From Flavobacterium geliluteum (GTDB lineage Bacteria > Bacteroidota > Bacteroidia > Flavobacteriales > Flavobacteriaceae): a stretch of DNA of 64,000 bases. Location of the stretch: assembly GCF_017948595.1 (NCBI RefSeq), contig NZ_JAGFBV010000012.1, positions 1 through 64,000 of the forward strand. The letters run 5' to 3'. A program made the translations under genes and the position numbers. Below the pieces are notes generated by a model. It did not search any database, was not told where the DNA came from, and saw only the letters and a list, made by a program, of their open reading frames with translations. Below, piece after piece: positions 43,684 to 51,734 of the stretch (the first letter of the stretch is position 1; every line of letters starts with the position of its first letter).

Positions 43684-44061
43684 TTGAAAAAGTTATTGAT
43701 CCTATTTCTCTCCTGTATGCTTTTGGTGCCGTCATTTGGCAGCTTCTTTGTTTATACTTCATTCAAATTAAATCAGGAAGAAATCTCAAAAACTATTTGT
43801 GTACAACGAAAAATGGTTTTTAATAGTTGTAACGGACGATGTGAACTTCAAAAAAGTCTAAAAAAATACGCAGATAACGAAAAGAGAATGCAAAACAATC
43901 TGAAAGAAAAAGCAGAGATTGTTTACATTCAAAATACACCTACAGCTAATTTCAAATTAGTAACACCAATCCAATCAGTAATAGCCCTTTTTGCTTCTTT
44001 TGACGCAAAACCAATATCGGTTTCAAATAGTACTTTTCATCCTCCATCCACTTTGGTATAA
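43684..44061 (+). CDS. Small Cys-motif exported protein of a TonB/PepSY operon
   Basis: 125 residues starting at TTG; the next ATG would cut into the hydrophobic signal/anchor segment (LLILFLSCMLLVPSFGSFFVYTSF). Behind it lies ICVQRKMVFNSCNGRCELQKSLKK, a Cys...Cys-Asn-Gly-Arg-Cys pattern, then a charged helix. Similar short C...CNGKC proteins sit beside TonB receptors in other Bacteroidota, as far as I recall; the pattern could bind metal. The role is unproven. First gene of an operon with the TonB receptor (100 bases downstream) and the PepSY protein. Confidence 0.6.
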   Translation: MKKLLILFLSCMLLVPSFGSFFVYTSFKLNQEEISKTICVQRKMVFNSCNGRCELQKSLKKYADNEKRMQNNLKEKAEIVYIQNTPTANFKLVTPIQSVIALFASFDAKPISVSNSTFHPPSTLV

Positions 44062-44161
44062 ATTTTAGCTACACTTTTCAATTCAAAATTGAAATCATTT
44101 TTCCTTGTTTTTTTAAATCAGGGAAAATACCTGTTACTTTTTAAAATTTATATCATTTAAA

Positions 44162-46321
44162 ATGAAAAATATCTATTTCGCCCTATTGATTGTGGGGCAA
44201 TGCGTCTTGGCACAAAATAAAGCAGAAAAAGACACGACCCGAACTCAGGAACTTGAAAACGTTTTTATAACCGCCAACAGAACCGCCACTTTACGTAAAG
44301 AAACACCTGTGGCAATTAGCAAAATAACGGCTAAAACCATTAACGAGACCAAGGCCAATGCGGTTTACGAAATCATCAATAAAACGCCAGGGGTGTTGAT
44401 GGTCAATTTAGGAAACGAGCAACACATGATGTCGATTCGCCAGCCGATGACAACTAATGCTTACTATTTATATCTGGAAGATGGCTTGCCAATTCGCCCG
44501 ATGGGAATCTTCAATCACAATGCTTTGTTAGAAATCAATCAGTTCAATTTGCAAAGTATCGAGGTTGTAAAAGGGCCTGTTTCTTCTTTGTACGGACCGG
44601 AAGCTGTGGGAGGAACGATCAATCTAATTTCGCAAAAACCACCGGTTGATCCCGAATTCAAGTTTGGCGTTCAGGCCGACAATTACGGGTACAGAAGAAT
44701 TCAGGCTGCAGGCGGAGCTACCGTAGGGAAAATTGGTTTTCACATTGCCGGAATTTCAACTTTGCAGAAAAACGGCTGGATGACCTATTCTGATTATAAC
44801 AAAGACAATTTGAATGCCAGAATCGATTATAACATCTCTCCCTCTACCCGATTAATTAGTAATACCATGTATGGAAAATATTATTCAGACATGAGCGGAA
44901 GCGTTAATGAAGAAGCGTTTTACAACAGAAGCTACAAAAGCACGACCCATTTTACTTATAGAAAATCAGATGCTTTACGAACACGTTTAACGTTGGAGCA
45001 CGACTGGAACGACAACTCAAGCAGTTACATCACAGGTTATTTGCGCGATAATAAATTGGGGCAAAATCCTTCCTACGGAATCAAATGGAGCCCGACTGTT
45101 AACCCAACAAAAGCAACTGGAGAAATCAATTCAAACAATTTCAAAAGTTACGGAGCAATTGGTCAGCACACTCAAAAATTTGATTTTCTGAACACTAAAA
45201 TCGTTGCTGGCGCGCTCTACGATTATTCACCTGTAACCTATTGGTCGTATGTAATTGACTTAAAAGCCAACTTAAATCCGGGCGAAGCTGGAAAACAAAC
45301 AGTTAACTCTTACGAAATTGTAGCTGAACGCCCCGACTCAAAATTAGCAGATTATACCGCAGATATTTTTAATGCAGCGGGTTATGCGCAATTAAGTTTC
45401 AATCCTGTCGAAAAATTAATTGTTACCATTGGCGGTCGTTACGACAATATGAAAATCAATTATGATAATGCACTTGATCAATCTACCGGAAGCAAAATCT
45501 ATGACAAGGTAACTTTTAAGGCGGGAGCCAATTACAATCCGTTTGAATTTACAGGTTTTTATGGCAATTATTCACAAGGTTTTGCACCTCCCGGAATCAC
45601 TTCAATCTTTCGAACAAAACCTGGAACTGGCGGTACGACAGGAGTAGTTGCCGATTTTTATTATAATCTAGAACCTGCAACTTTTAATAATTACGAAGTG
45701 GGCGGATGGTTTTCTTTTCTTCAAAATAAATTAAATTTTGATTATGCCTTGTATTATATGGAAGGTAAAAACGAATTATTAAGCATCAAACTTCTCGATA
45801 ATTCTACAGATTATCGTTCTGCGGGAGCAACCCGCCATAAAGGAATCGAGTTTGGAGCCTCCTACCGACCTTCAAAACAATTCAACATTCGTATGGGCGG
45901 CACTTACGCCCAGCACGAGTATATCGATTTTAAACTTTCTGACAAACCCACTGACCCAGTTCAGGATTTAAACGGGAAAGAAATGCCAGCAGCACCAAAA
46001 TGGTCTGGAAATTCTGAGGTGACCTACTACCCAAATTGGCTTCCTAATTTTAGAACTTCTATTGAATGGCAGTTGGTGGGTAGCTACTATCAAGACCAAA
46101 TCAACACTGTAAAATACGACGGTTACAACTTGTTCAATGCCAGAATTGGCTACCAATGGAAAGCCTTCGAAATCTATGGTAATGTTATGAACCTAACAGA
46201 CAAATTATACGCCTACAATGTTTCCAGAGCCAATACAACAAACGCACAACCCACCTATACGGCAGCAGCCCCCAGAACATTTGTATTTGGCATACAATAT
46301 AATTTTTCATTAAAAAAATAA
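44162..46321 (+). CDS. TonB-dependent outer membrane receptor
   Basis: 719 residues. A signal peptide ends at CVLAQ. The TonB box region is ELENVFITANRTATLRKETPVAIS, the plug domain includes YEIINKTPGVLMVNLGNEQHMMSIRQ and VEVVKGPVSSLYGPEAVGGTINL-like sequence, and the 22-strand barrel ends in RTFVFGIQYNFSLKK. The size and the PepSY partner gene suggest uptake of an iron siderophore or other metal complex. The ligand is not determined. There is no carboxypeptidase-like extension and no SusD partner, so it is not a polysaccharide system. Confidence 0.92.
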   Translation: MKNIYFALLIVGQCVLAQNKAEKDTTRTQELENVFITANRTATLRKETPVAISKITAKTINETKANAVYEIINKTPGVLMVNLGNEQHMMSIRQPMTTNAYYLYLEDGLPIRPMGIFNHNALLEINQFNLQSIEVVKGPVSSLYGPEAVGGTINLISQKPPVDPEFKFGVQADNYGYRRIQAAGGATVGKIGFHIAGISTLQKNGWMTYSDYNKDNLNARIDYNISPSTRLISNTMYGKYYSDMSGSVNEEAFYNRSYKSTTHFTYRKSDALRTRLTLEHDWNDNSSSYITGYLRDNKLGQNPSYGIKWSPTVNPTKATGEINSNNFKSYGAIGQHTQKFDFLNTKIVAGALYDYSPVTYWSYVIDLKANLNPGEAGKQTVNSYEIVAERPDSKLADYTADIFNAAGYAQLSFNPVEKLIVTIGGRYDNMKINYDNALDQSTGSKIYDKVTFKAGANYNPFEFTGFYGNYSQGFAPPGITSIFRTKPGTGGTTGVVADFYYNLEPATFNNYEVGGWFSFLQNKLNFDYALYYMEGKNELLSIKLLDNSTDYRSAGATRHKGIEFGASYRPSKQFNIRMGGTYAQHEYIDFKLSDKPTDPVQDLNGKEMPAAPKWSGNSEVTYYPNWLPNFRTSIEWQLVGSYYQDQINTVKYDGYNLFNARIGYQWKAFEIYGNVMNLTDKLYAYNVSRANTTNAQPTYTAAAPRTFVFGIQYNFSLKK

Positions 46322-46327
46322 TATTTA

Positions 46328-46389
46328 GCCACAGATTAAAGGATTAACACAGATTATAAAAAAATCATTTTAATCCTTAAATCTGTGGC
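46328..46389. repeat. Word-hairpin GCCACAGATTAAAGGATTA
   Basis: GCCACAGATTAAAGGATTA (46328-46346) pairs with TAATCCTTAAATCTGTGGC (46371-46389), 18 of 19 bases. The left arm begins to repeat its own word (CACAGATTA at 46348). It fills the gap between the receptor and PepSY genes, so it lies inside an apparent operon. Confidence 0.75.
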
Positions 46390-46411
46390 AAAAAAACATA
46401 AGAATACAGAG

Positions 46412-47998
46412 ATGAGCAAAGAAAAAAAATCCAAGAAAAAAGATTCCAAAATCGTCAAGAAAATCAAACAGCACATGTACAAGTGGCATCGTACCATTGG
46501 GATTCTCACAATCATACCCGTAATTTTCTGGACATTATCAGGTTTAATGCATCCTTTTATGGCGCATTTTTTTAAACCCGAAATTGCACACGAAAAACTG
46601 GAATTTCAACCTATTGATAAAAATAAATTGCAATTTTCAGTTCAGGAAGTTTTGCAAAAAAACAATATTGCCGAATTTAAAAATTTCAGAATTGTCGCTT
46701 TCGGCGATGCTACTTTTTATCAGGTAAAAAACATAACAGGTGATTTATTATATTTTGACACTTCGTCTGCTAAAAAGTTAGACAACGGAGACCAAAAATA
46801 TGCAGAATGGCTTTCGCGTTACTTTTTAGACGACCAAAAAAGTGCCATAAAAAAGAGCGAAATAGTTACCGAATTCACTTCTCAATACAAATATGTCAAT
46901 CGCTATTTGCCTGTTTACAAAGTAACTTTAGACCGTCACGATGCGATGCAAGTGTATGTAGAAACGTCTTCGAGCAAACTCGCAACTTACAATCCAACTT
47001 CACGACAATGGTTTATTTGGTTCTTTGACACTTTTCATAACTGGTCGTTTATCGATGCCATTACCAACAACAGCATCCGAATTATTACAATGATTTTTTT
47101 GCTTACCATTATCGGATTTTCTGCCCTTAGCGGAATTTTAATCTATGGATTACTTTGGAAACAATTTAAAAAAACAGATAGTTTAACGCCTAAAAAAGGC
47201 CTTCGAAAATACCATCGTCAAATAGGCATTTGGGTTTCGCTTTTTACTTTAACATTTGCTTTTAGCGGTGCATATCATGCTACTACCAAGTGGGAGCCGT
47301 ATACCTTGTCGCAAATGATTTACGAACCTACTTTTACCGTAAAAGAAATCCCTCTTGCCAATACTAATTTAAATGTAGACTGGAGTCGTTTTCAAAACAG
47401 CAGTATCATTACCCTCAATGACACCGTATATTATCGCTGCCAACTAATTCAAAAAGAAAAATACAAAGCTTCAAAATCTGACTCCAATTCAAAATGGAAC
47501 AAAAAAGAAGGTCCAAAGTCCGAAGTTATTTACATCAATGCAGCCACGAATAAAGCAGTTCAAAATATCGATTTAGAATATGCACAGTTTTTGGCTCATT
47601 ACTTTACAGATGGAGCTCCCAAAGCGGCGTGTTGCGAAATGGTCGAGACGACTAATGAATCTAGCGCTTCTTTAGAAAACGCAAAATTAGTAGAATCAAA
47701 AGTTCTTACTGATTTTGAAAGCCGCGAATATGGTTTTGTCAATAAAAGATTGCCAGTTGTAAAACTGGCGTACGACACACCCGAAAAAACTACCTATTTT
47801 ATAGAGACTTCGACTTCGCGATTGGCGGCTGTGGTCAAAACTTCAGATAAAGTTGAGGGGTACTCTTTTGCCATTCTTCATAAATTTTTATTCATGGATT
47901 GGGCCGGAAAAAACATTCGAGACCTGACCATGGTTTTGGCTGCCTTAACCATTTTGATTGTTAGCATTCTTGGGTTTATTTTGTTTTTGAAAAAATAA
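46412..47998 (+). CDS. PepSY-associated TM protein, reductase-like
   Basis: 528 residues from the ATG at 46412. An upstream in-frame GTG lies in the hairpin arm and is rejected. A Lys-rich cytoplasmic start leads into a first helix YKWHRTIGILTIIPVIFWTLSGLMHPF, two PepSY-like periplasmic regions, middle helices (IITMIFLLTIIGFSALSGILIYGLL and KYHRQIGIWVSLFTLTFAFSGAYHAT) and a last helix near the end. Conserved WHR/YHR histidines at helix starts fit heme binding as in PepSY_TM/FoxB-type iron reductases. A CCEMVE pair lies in the second periplasmic part. It probably reduces or strips metal imported by the receptor. Confidence 0.82.
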   Translation: MSKEKKSKKKDSKIVKKIKQHMYKWHRTIGILTIIPVIFWTLSGLMHPFMAHFFKPEIAHEKLEFQPIDKNKLQFSVQEVLQKNNIAEFKNFRIVAFGDATFYQVKNITGDLLYFDTSSAKKLDNGDQKYAEWLSRYFLDDQKSAIKKSEIVTEFTSQYKYVNRYLPVYKVTLDRHDAMQVYVETSSSKLATYNPTSRQWFIWFFDTFHNWSFIDAITNNSIRIITMIFLLTIIGFSALSGILIYGLLWKQFKKTDSLTPKKGLRKYHRQIGIWVSLFTLTFAFSGAYHATTKWEPYTLSQMIYEPTFTVKEIPLANTNLNVDWSRFQNSSIITLNDTVYYRCQLIQKEKYKASKSDSNSKWNKKEGPKSEVIYINAATNKAVQNIDLEYAQFLAHYFTDGAPKAACCEMVETTNESSASLENAKLVESKVLTDFESREYGFVNKRLPVVKLAYDTPEKTTYFIETSTSRLAAVVKTSDKVEGYSFAILHKFLFMDWAGKNIRDLTMVLAALTILIVSILGFILFLKK

Positions 47999-48005
47999 TT
48001 TCAAG

Positions 48006-48078
48006 CTATTGAGATTCTAAGTTACTAAGGTTCTAAGTTTTTTCTTAGCAGCTTAGTAACTTAATCTTTCAGCAACTT
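48006..48078. repeat. Octamer array CTYAGNNN, self-complementary, entering a coding end
   Basis: Three units NNNCTAAG (48014-48037), six T, then CTTAGCAG, CTTAGTAA, CTTAATCT, TTCAGCAA in register (48044-48075). The last units include the stop and final codons of the TrmH-like gene on the minus strand. Confidence 0.75.
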
Positions 48079-48738
48079 ATCGGGATTTTCCTCAAAATAA
48101 CGTGCTTCTATTCTCTTGATATCTTTTATGGAACTTTTGGCCCAAGCCAAGCGTTTTTCTAAAATTTCATCTGCCGATAACTGCCAAGCGATATCAGAAT
48201 TCCTTAATCTATTGGTTATATTTTGAATGATAATCGCCGCGGAAACAGAAATATTAAGACTTTCTGTAAAACCCACCATCGGAATTTTAAGAAAACCATC
48301 TGCTTTTTCCATAATTTCAGGAGATAGCCCGTCTCGCTCAGTACCAAAAAACAATGCGCTCGGTTGTGTAATATCAAAATCTTCCAGCAGGCAATCATTT
48401 TCATGTGGCGTAGTTGCAATAATTTGGTAACCCTGATTTTTTAAAGTCGAAATACAGTTTGTCACCGAATCAAACTGATTGATATCTACCCATTTTTGGG
48501 CGCCCATAGCAATTTCTTTATCGATTCTTTTACCGTAACGCTGCTCGATAATATTGAGTTCCTGAATTCCAAAAACTTCACAACTGCGCATTACTGCACT
48601 CGTATTGTGCATCTGAAAAACATCCTCTACTACAACTGTAAAATGTTTCGTTCGGGTCGAGAGCACTTTTAAGAATTTTTCTTTGCGATTATCTGTCAGT
48701 ATATTTTCAAGAAAAGCGAGGTAATCTAAATCAATCAT
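48061..48738 (-). CDS. TrmH/SpoU-family tRNA/rRNA 2'-O-methyltransferase
   Basis: 225 residues. SpoU motifs: HNTSAVMRSCEVFGIQELNII (motif 1, Asn and Arg), LFFGTERDGLSPEIMEKADGFLKIPMVGF (motif 2) and ESLNISVSAAIIIQNITNRLR (motif 3, knot). The N-terminal extension and length fit TrmH, which methylates G18 of tRNA, but related rRNA enzymes are possible. Its final five codons lie inside the octamer repeat array. Confidence 0.85.
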   Translation of the reverse strand: MIDLDYLAFLENILTDNRKEKFLKVLSTRTKHFTVVVEDVFQMHNTSAVMRSCEVFGIQELNIIEQRYGKRIDKEIAMGAQKWVDINQFDSVTNCISTLKNQGYQIIATTPHENDCLLEDFDITQPSALFFGTERDGLSPEIMEKADGFLKIPMVGFTESLNISVSAAIIIQNITNRLRNSDIAWQLSADEILEKRLAWAKSSIKDIKRIEARYFEENPDKLLKD

Positions 48739-48856
48739 TTGAGTTTTATTTGTGACAAAAATACATTTTTTATATTTCTTTTTAATTGAGTTAAAAAAGA
48801 AGCCTTTCTTTTAACATCAGCAAAAGTTTAATTAAATTCGTGAATAAATTAAACGG

Positions 48857-49378
48857 ATGGAAACAGTTGTAATCAAAAAAATTGGTCTTTCAGAATTAGA
48901 GAAACTACAGAAAATAGGCAAACAAACCTTTTCTGAAACTTTTGCCGCTATCAATTCTGAGGAAAATATGAAACAATACTTAACCGAAAAATTTTCTCTT
49001 GAAAAACTCACCGACGAACTGACAAATTCTAACTCAGAATTTTATTTCGCACTTCTTGACGAGAAAGTAGTCGGATATTTAAAGGTCAATTTCGCAGCAG
49101 CGCAGACAGAATTAAAAGACAAAAATGCCTTAGAAATAGAACGTATTTATGTTTTAAAAGAACACAAAGGCAATAAAATTGGACAACTTTTATATGAAAA
49201 AGCTTTACAGGTCGCACAAAAATCAAGTTTGAAATACATTTGGCTGGGTGTTTGGGAAGAAAATCATGGCGCTTTACATTTTTATAAAAAAAACGGTTTT
49301 ATAGCCTTTGATAAACATATTTTTAGACTGGGCGATGACGAACAAACAGATTTATTAATGAAACTAACGTTAAAATGA
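48857..49378 (+). CDS. GNAT-family N-acetyltransferase
   Basis: 173 residues. Acetyl-CoA site: IERIYVLKEHKGNKIGQLLYEKAL (motif A, R/Q-x-x-G-x-G/A variant), then IWLGVWEENHGALHFYKKNGFIAFDKHIFRLGDDEQTD, the layout of spermidine/PaiA-like acetyltransferases. The substrate is unknown. It is 4 bases before the sirtuin gene, so the two form an operon: an acetyltransferase next to a deacylase. Confidence 0.87.
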   Translation: METVVIKKIGLSELEKLQKIGKQTFSETFAAINSEENMKQYLTEKFSLEKLTDELTNSNSEFYFALLDEKVVGYLKVNFAAAQTELKDKNALEIERIYVLKEHKGNKIGQLLYEKALQVAQKSSLKYIWLGVWEENHGALHFYKKNGFIAFDKHIFRLGDDEQTDLLMKLTLK

Positions 49379-49382
49379 ACCC

Positions 49383-50072
49383 ATGAAAAAGAAATTAGTT
49401 GTTTTAACGGGCGCAGGAATCAGCGCAGAAAGCGGTATCAAAACTTTTCGGGATAGCGATGGTTTGTGGGAAGGACACGATGTGATGGAAGTAGCAACTC
49501 CGGAGGGATGGAGAAAAAATCAAGAGTTAGTTTTGGATTTTTATAATAAAAGGCGCCAGCAACTTAAAGAAGTACAGCCTAATTTGGGACATCAAATTTT
49601 GGCAGAATTAGAACATGATTTTGATGTATACATTATCACACAAAATGTAGATGACTTGCATGAACGTGCCGGCAGTACAAAGGTTTTGCATTTGCACGGA
49701 GAATTACTAAAAGTACGCAGTATTCAAAATCGAAATGTTATTTTAGACTGGAAAGAAGATTTATTTACAGGTGATCTGGACGAAAACGGTCATCAATTGC
49801 GCCCTCATATTGTTTGGTTTGGCGAAGATGTTCCCGCTCTTGAGGAAGCCATCGAAATTACGGAATCGGTAGATTATTTTGCCGTAATTGGCACTTCATT
49901 GCAAGTATATCCAGCTGCAGGATTGATCGCCTATACGGATCATAAAACGCCTGTTTTTTATATCGATCCGAAACCAATTGCGATTCCGAATCTTCGAAAT
50001 AAAGTAGTAATTATTTCTAAAATTGCATCTGAGGGAGTTGCAGATTTGAGAGAACATTTAAAATCGATTTAA
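49383..50072 (+). CDS. Sirtuin NAD-dependent protein deacylase without zinc cysteines
   Basis: 229 residues. NAD-binding LTGAGISAESGIKTFRDSDGLW, YIITQNVDDLHERAG, catalytic His in VLHLHGELL and VIGTSLQVYPAAG are intact. The class III signature Tyr-x-x-Arg (FYNKRRQQL after VATPEGW), which in CobB/SIRT5 accepts succinyl-lysine, is present. The protein contains no cysteine at all, so the usual four-Cys zinc site is absent; the loop reads KVRSIQNRNVILDWKEDL. It may therefore be a zinc-free desuccinylase/deacetylase. It follows the GNAT gene by 4 bases. Confidence 0.9.
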   Translation: MKKKLVVLTGAGISAESGIKTFRDSDGLWEGHDVMEVATPEGWRKNQELVLDFYNKRRQQLKEVQPNLGHQILAELEHDFDVYIITQNVDDLHERAGSTKVLHLHGELLKVRSIQNRNVILDWKEDLFTGDLDENGHQLRPHIVWFGEDVPALEEAIEITESVDYFAVIGTSLQVYPAAGLIAYTDHKTPVFYIDPKPIAIPNLRNKVVIISKIASEGVADLREHLKSI

Positions 50073-50118
50073 AAACACAATTGCCTATTTTGATTCCTTT
50101 TAATCGCCAAATTCTGTT

Positions 50119-50126
50119 TATATTTG
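50119..50126 (+). promoter_or_regulatory. -7 element of purB
   Basis: TATATTTG followed by CAAC, full TAnnTTTG match, 25 bases before the ATG. No TTG at the normal -33 distance. Confidence 0.45.
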
Positions 50127-50151
50127 CAACTTTCGAACAAACAACATAACA

Positions 50152-51498
50152 ATGACTACTTTAAACGAATTGAACGCTATATCGCCTATTGACGGAAGAT
50201 ATAGAAGTAAAACCCTTTCATTAGCACCTTATTTTTCTGAAGAAGCTTTAATCAAATACCGTGTATTGGTTGAAATTGAATACTTTATTGCCTTGTGCGA
50301 AGTACCGTTGCCGCAACTTTCTGATGTAAATCCAAAATTATTTGACAGTTTACGTGACATTTACAAAAAGTTCTCTACGGCAGATGCTCTTTGGATTAAA
50401 GAGACTGAAAAAGTAACCAACCACGATGTAAAAGCGGTGGAATACTTTATCAAAGATGCCTTTGAAAAACTAGGCTTATCACAATATAAAGAGTTTATTC
50501 ACTTCGGATTAACTTCTCAGGATATTAACAACACTGCCATTCCGCTTTCTACAAAAGAAGCTTTTGAGCAGGTTTACATGCCATCTTTAATTGGTCTAAT
50601 TTCCAAATTAAAAGAATTAAGTGTAGAATGGAAAGACATTCCGATGCTGGCTCGCACGCACGGACAACCGGCCTCTCCTACTCGTTTGGGCAAAGAAATC
50701 TTGGTTTTTGTAGAGCGTTTAGAAGAGCAAATGCGTTTGTTATTTAATATTCCGTTCGCAGCCAAATTTGGTGGGGCAACTGGAAATTATAATGCGCATC
50801 ATGTAGCCTATCCCCAAATCGATTGGAAACAGTTTGGAAGCAAATTTGTCGAAACCGATCTTGGTTTGCACCACTCTTTCCCGACTACTCAAATTGAGCA
50901 TTACGATCATTTTGCGGCCTTTTTTGATGCTTTAAAAAGAATCAACAATATTATTATCGATTTGGACAGAGACATTTGGACGTATGTTTCGATGGATTAT
51001 TTTAAACAAAAAATAAAAGAAGGAGAAATTGGTTCGTCTGCAATGCCACATAAAGTAAATCCGATTGATTTTGAAAATTCGGAAGGAAATTTAGGAATGG
51101 CAAATGCTATTTTTGAGCATTTGGCGGCTAAATTGCCAATCTCTAGATTACAACGTGATTTAACTGACAGTACTGTTTTGCGCAATATTGGCGTTCCGAT
51201 GGGACACACGATTATTGCTTTTGAAGCCTCTTTGAAAGGTTTGAATAAATTACTTTTGAACGAAGCGAAATTTGCAGAAGATTTGGAAAAAAATTGGGCC
51301 GTGGTAGCAGAAGCAATTCAGACTATTTTGCGCCGTGAAGCCTATCCAAATCCGTATGAAGCTTTGAAAGGTTTGACAAGAACCAACGAAGCGATTGACA
51401 AAAAAGCAATTCATAATTTTATTGCGACTTTGGAAGTTTCTGATGCCGTAAAAGCAGAATTAATGGCAATTACACCTAGTAATTACACAGGAATTTAA
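50152..51498 (+). CDS. purB: Adenylosuccinate lyase
   Basis: Acts twice in purine synthesis, releasing fumarate from SAICAR and adenylosuccinate. 448 residues, the E. coli-like length. Motifs: SPIDGRYRSKT at the start, THGQPASPTRLGKEI and the superfamily signature GSSAMPHKVNPIDFENSEGNLG with the catalytic serine loop. Monocistronic with its own terminator. Confidence 0.96.
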   Translation: MTTLNELNAISPIDGRYRSKTLSLAPYFSEEALIKYRVLVEIEYFIALCEVPLPQLSDVNPKLFDSLRDIYKKFSTADALWIKETEKVTNHDVKAVEYFIKDAFEKLGLSQYKEFIHFGLTSQDINNTAIPLSTKEAFEQVYMPSLIGLISKLKELSVEWKDIPMLARTHGQPASPTRLGKEILVFVERLEEQMRLLFNIPFAAKFGGATGNYNAHHVAYPQIDWKQFGSKFVETDLGLHHSFPTTQIEHYDHFAAFFDALKRINNIIIDLDRDIWTYVSMDYFKQKIKEGEIGSSAMPHKVNPIDFENSEGNLGMANAIFEHLAAKLPISRLQRDLTDSTVLRNIGVPMGHTIIAFEASLKGLNKLLLNEAKFAEDLEKNWAVVAEAIQTILRREAYPNPYEALKGLTRTNEAIDKKAIHNFIATLEVSDAVKAELMAITPSNYTGI

Positions 51499-51519
51499 AC
51501 AAAATACAAAATATTTTCT

Positions 51520-51555
51520 CAAAAAAAGCTATCTTTATCGATAGCTTTTTTTTAT
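51520..51555 (+). terminator. Terminator after purB
   Basis: AAAAAAAGCTATC pairs with GATAGCTTTTTTT around a short loop; T run follows. Confidence 0.85.
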
Positions 51556-51570
51556 GAATGTTCTCGAGAG

Positions 51571-51717
51571 GTTAGCCCAGACTGAAAAGAAAAGCCTTTT
51601 GCGAAAAAAACTATATTTTTTTGTTGGAACAGAGCGACCAGAGGAAGCTCCTGAGACAACATAAAAAAATAAGTTTTTTGACCAAAAGCTTGGAATGAAA
51701 GGCTGGAATAGCTCCTG
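51571..51717 (+). repeat. CTTTTG-core intergenic hairpin element, copy 5 (long arms)
   Basis: The inner arm is extended to about 31 bases: 51596-51626 pairs, with few mismatches, with 51657-51688 (CTTTTG at one end, CAAAAG at the other, GTTG/CAAC at the tip). Outer stem CCAG (51577-51580) pairs with CTGG (51703-51706), another compensatory pair. It ends in GGAATAGCTCC as in copy 1. Confidence 0.75.
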
Positions 51718-51734
51718 AAAAAATCAAAACTTTT

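Noticed and set aside
46385..46411. GTG start for the PepSY protein
   Set aside because: It lies in the right arm of an intergenic hairpin; the ATG at 46412 gives a normal start (MSKEKKSKKK).
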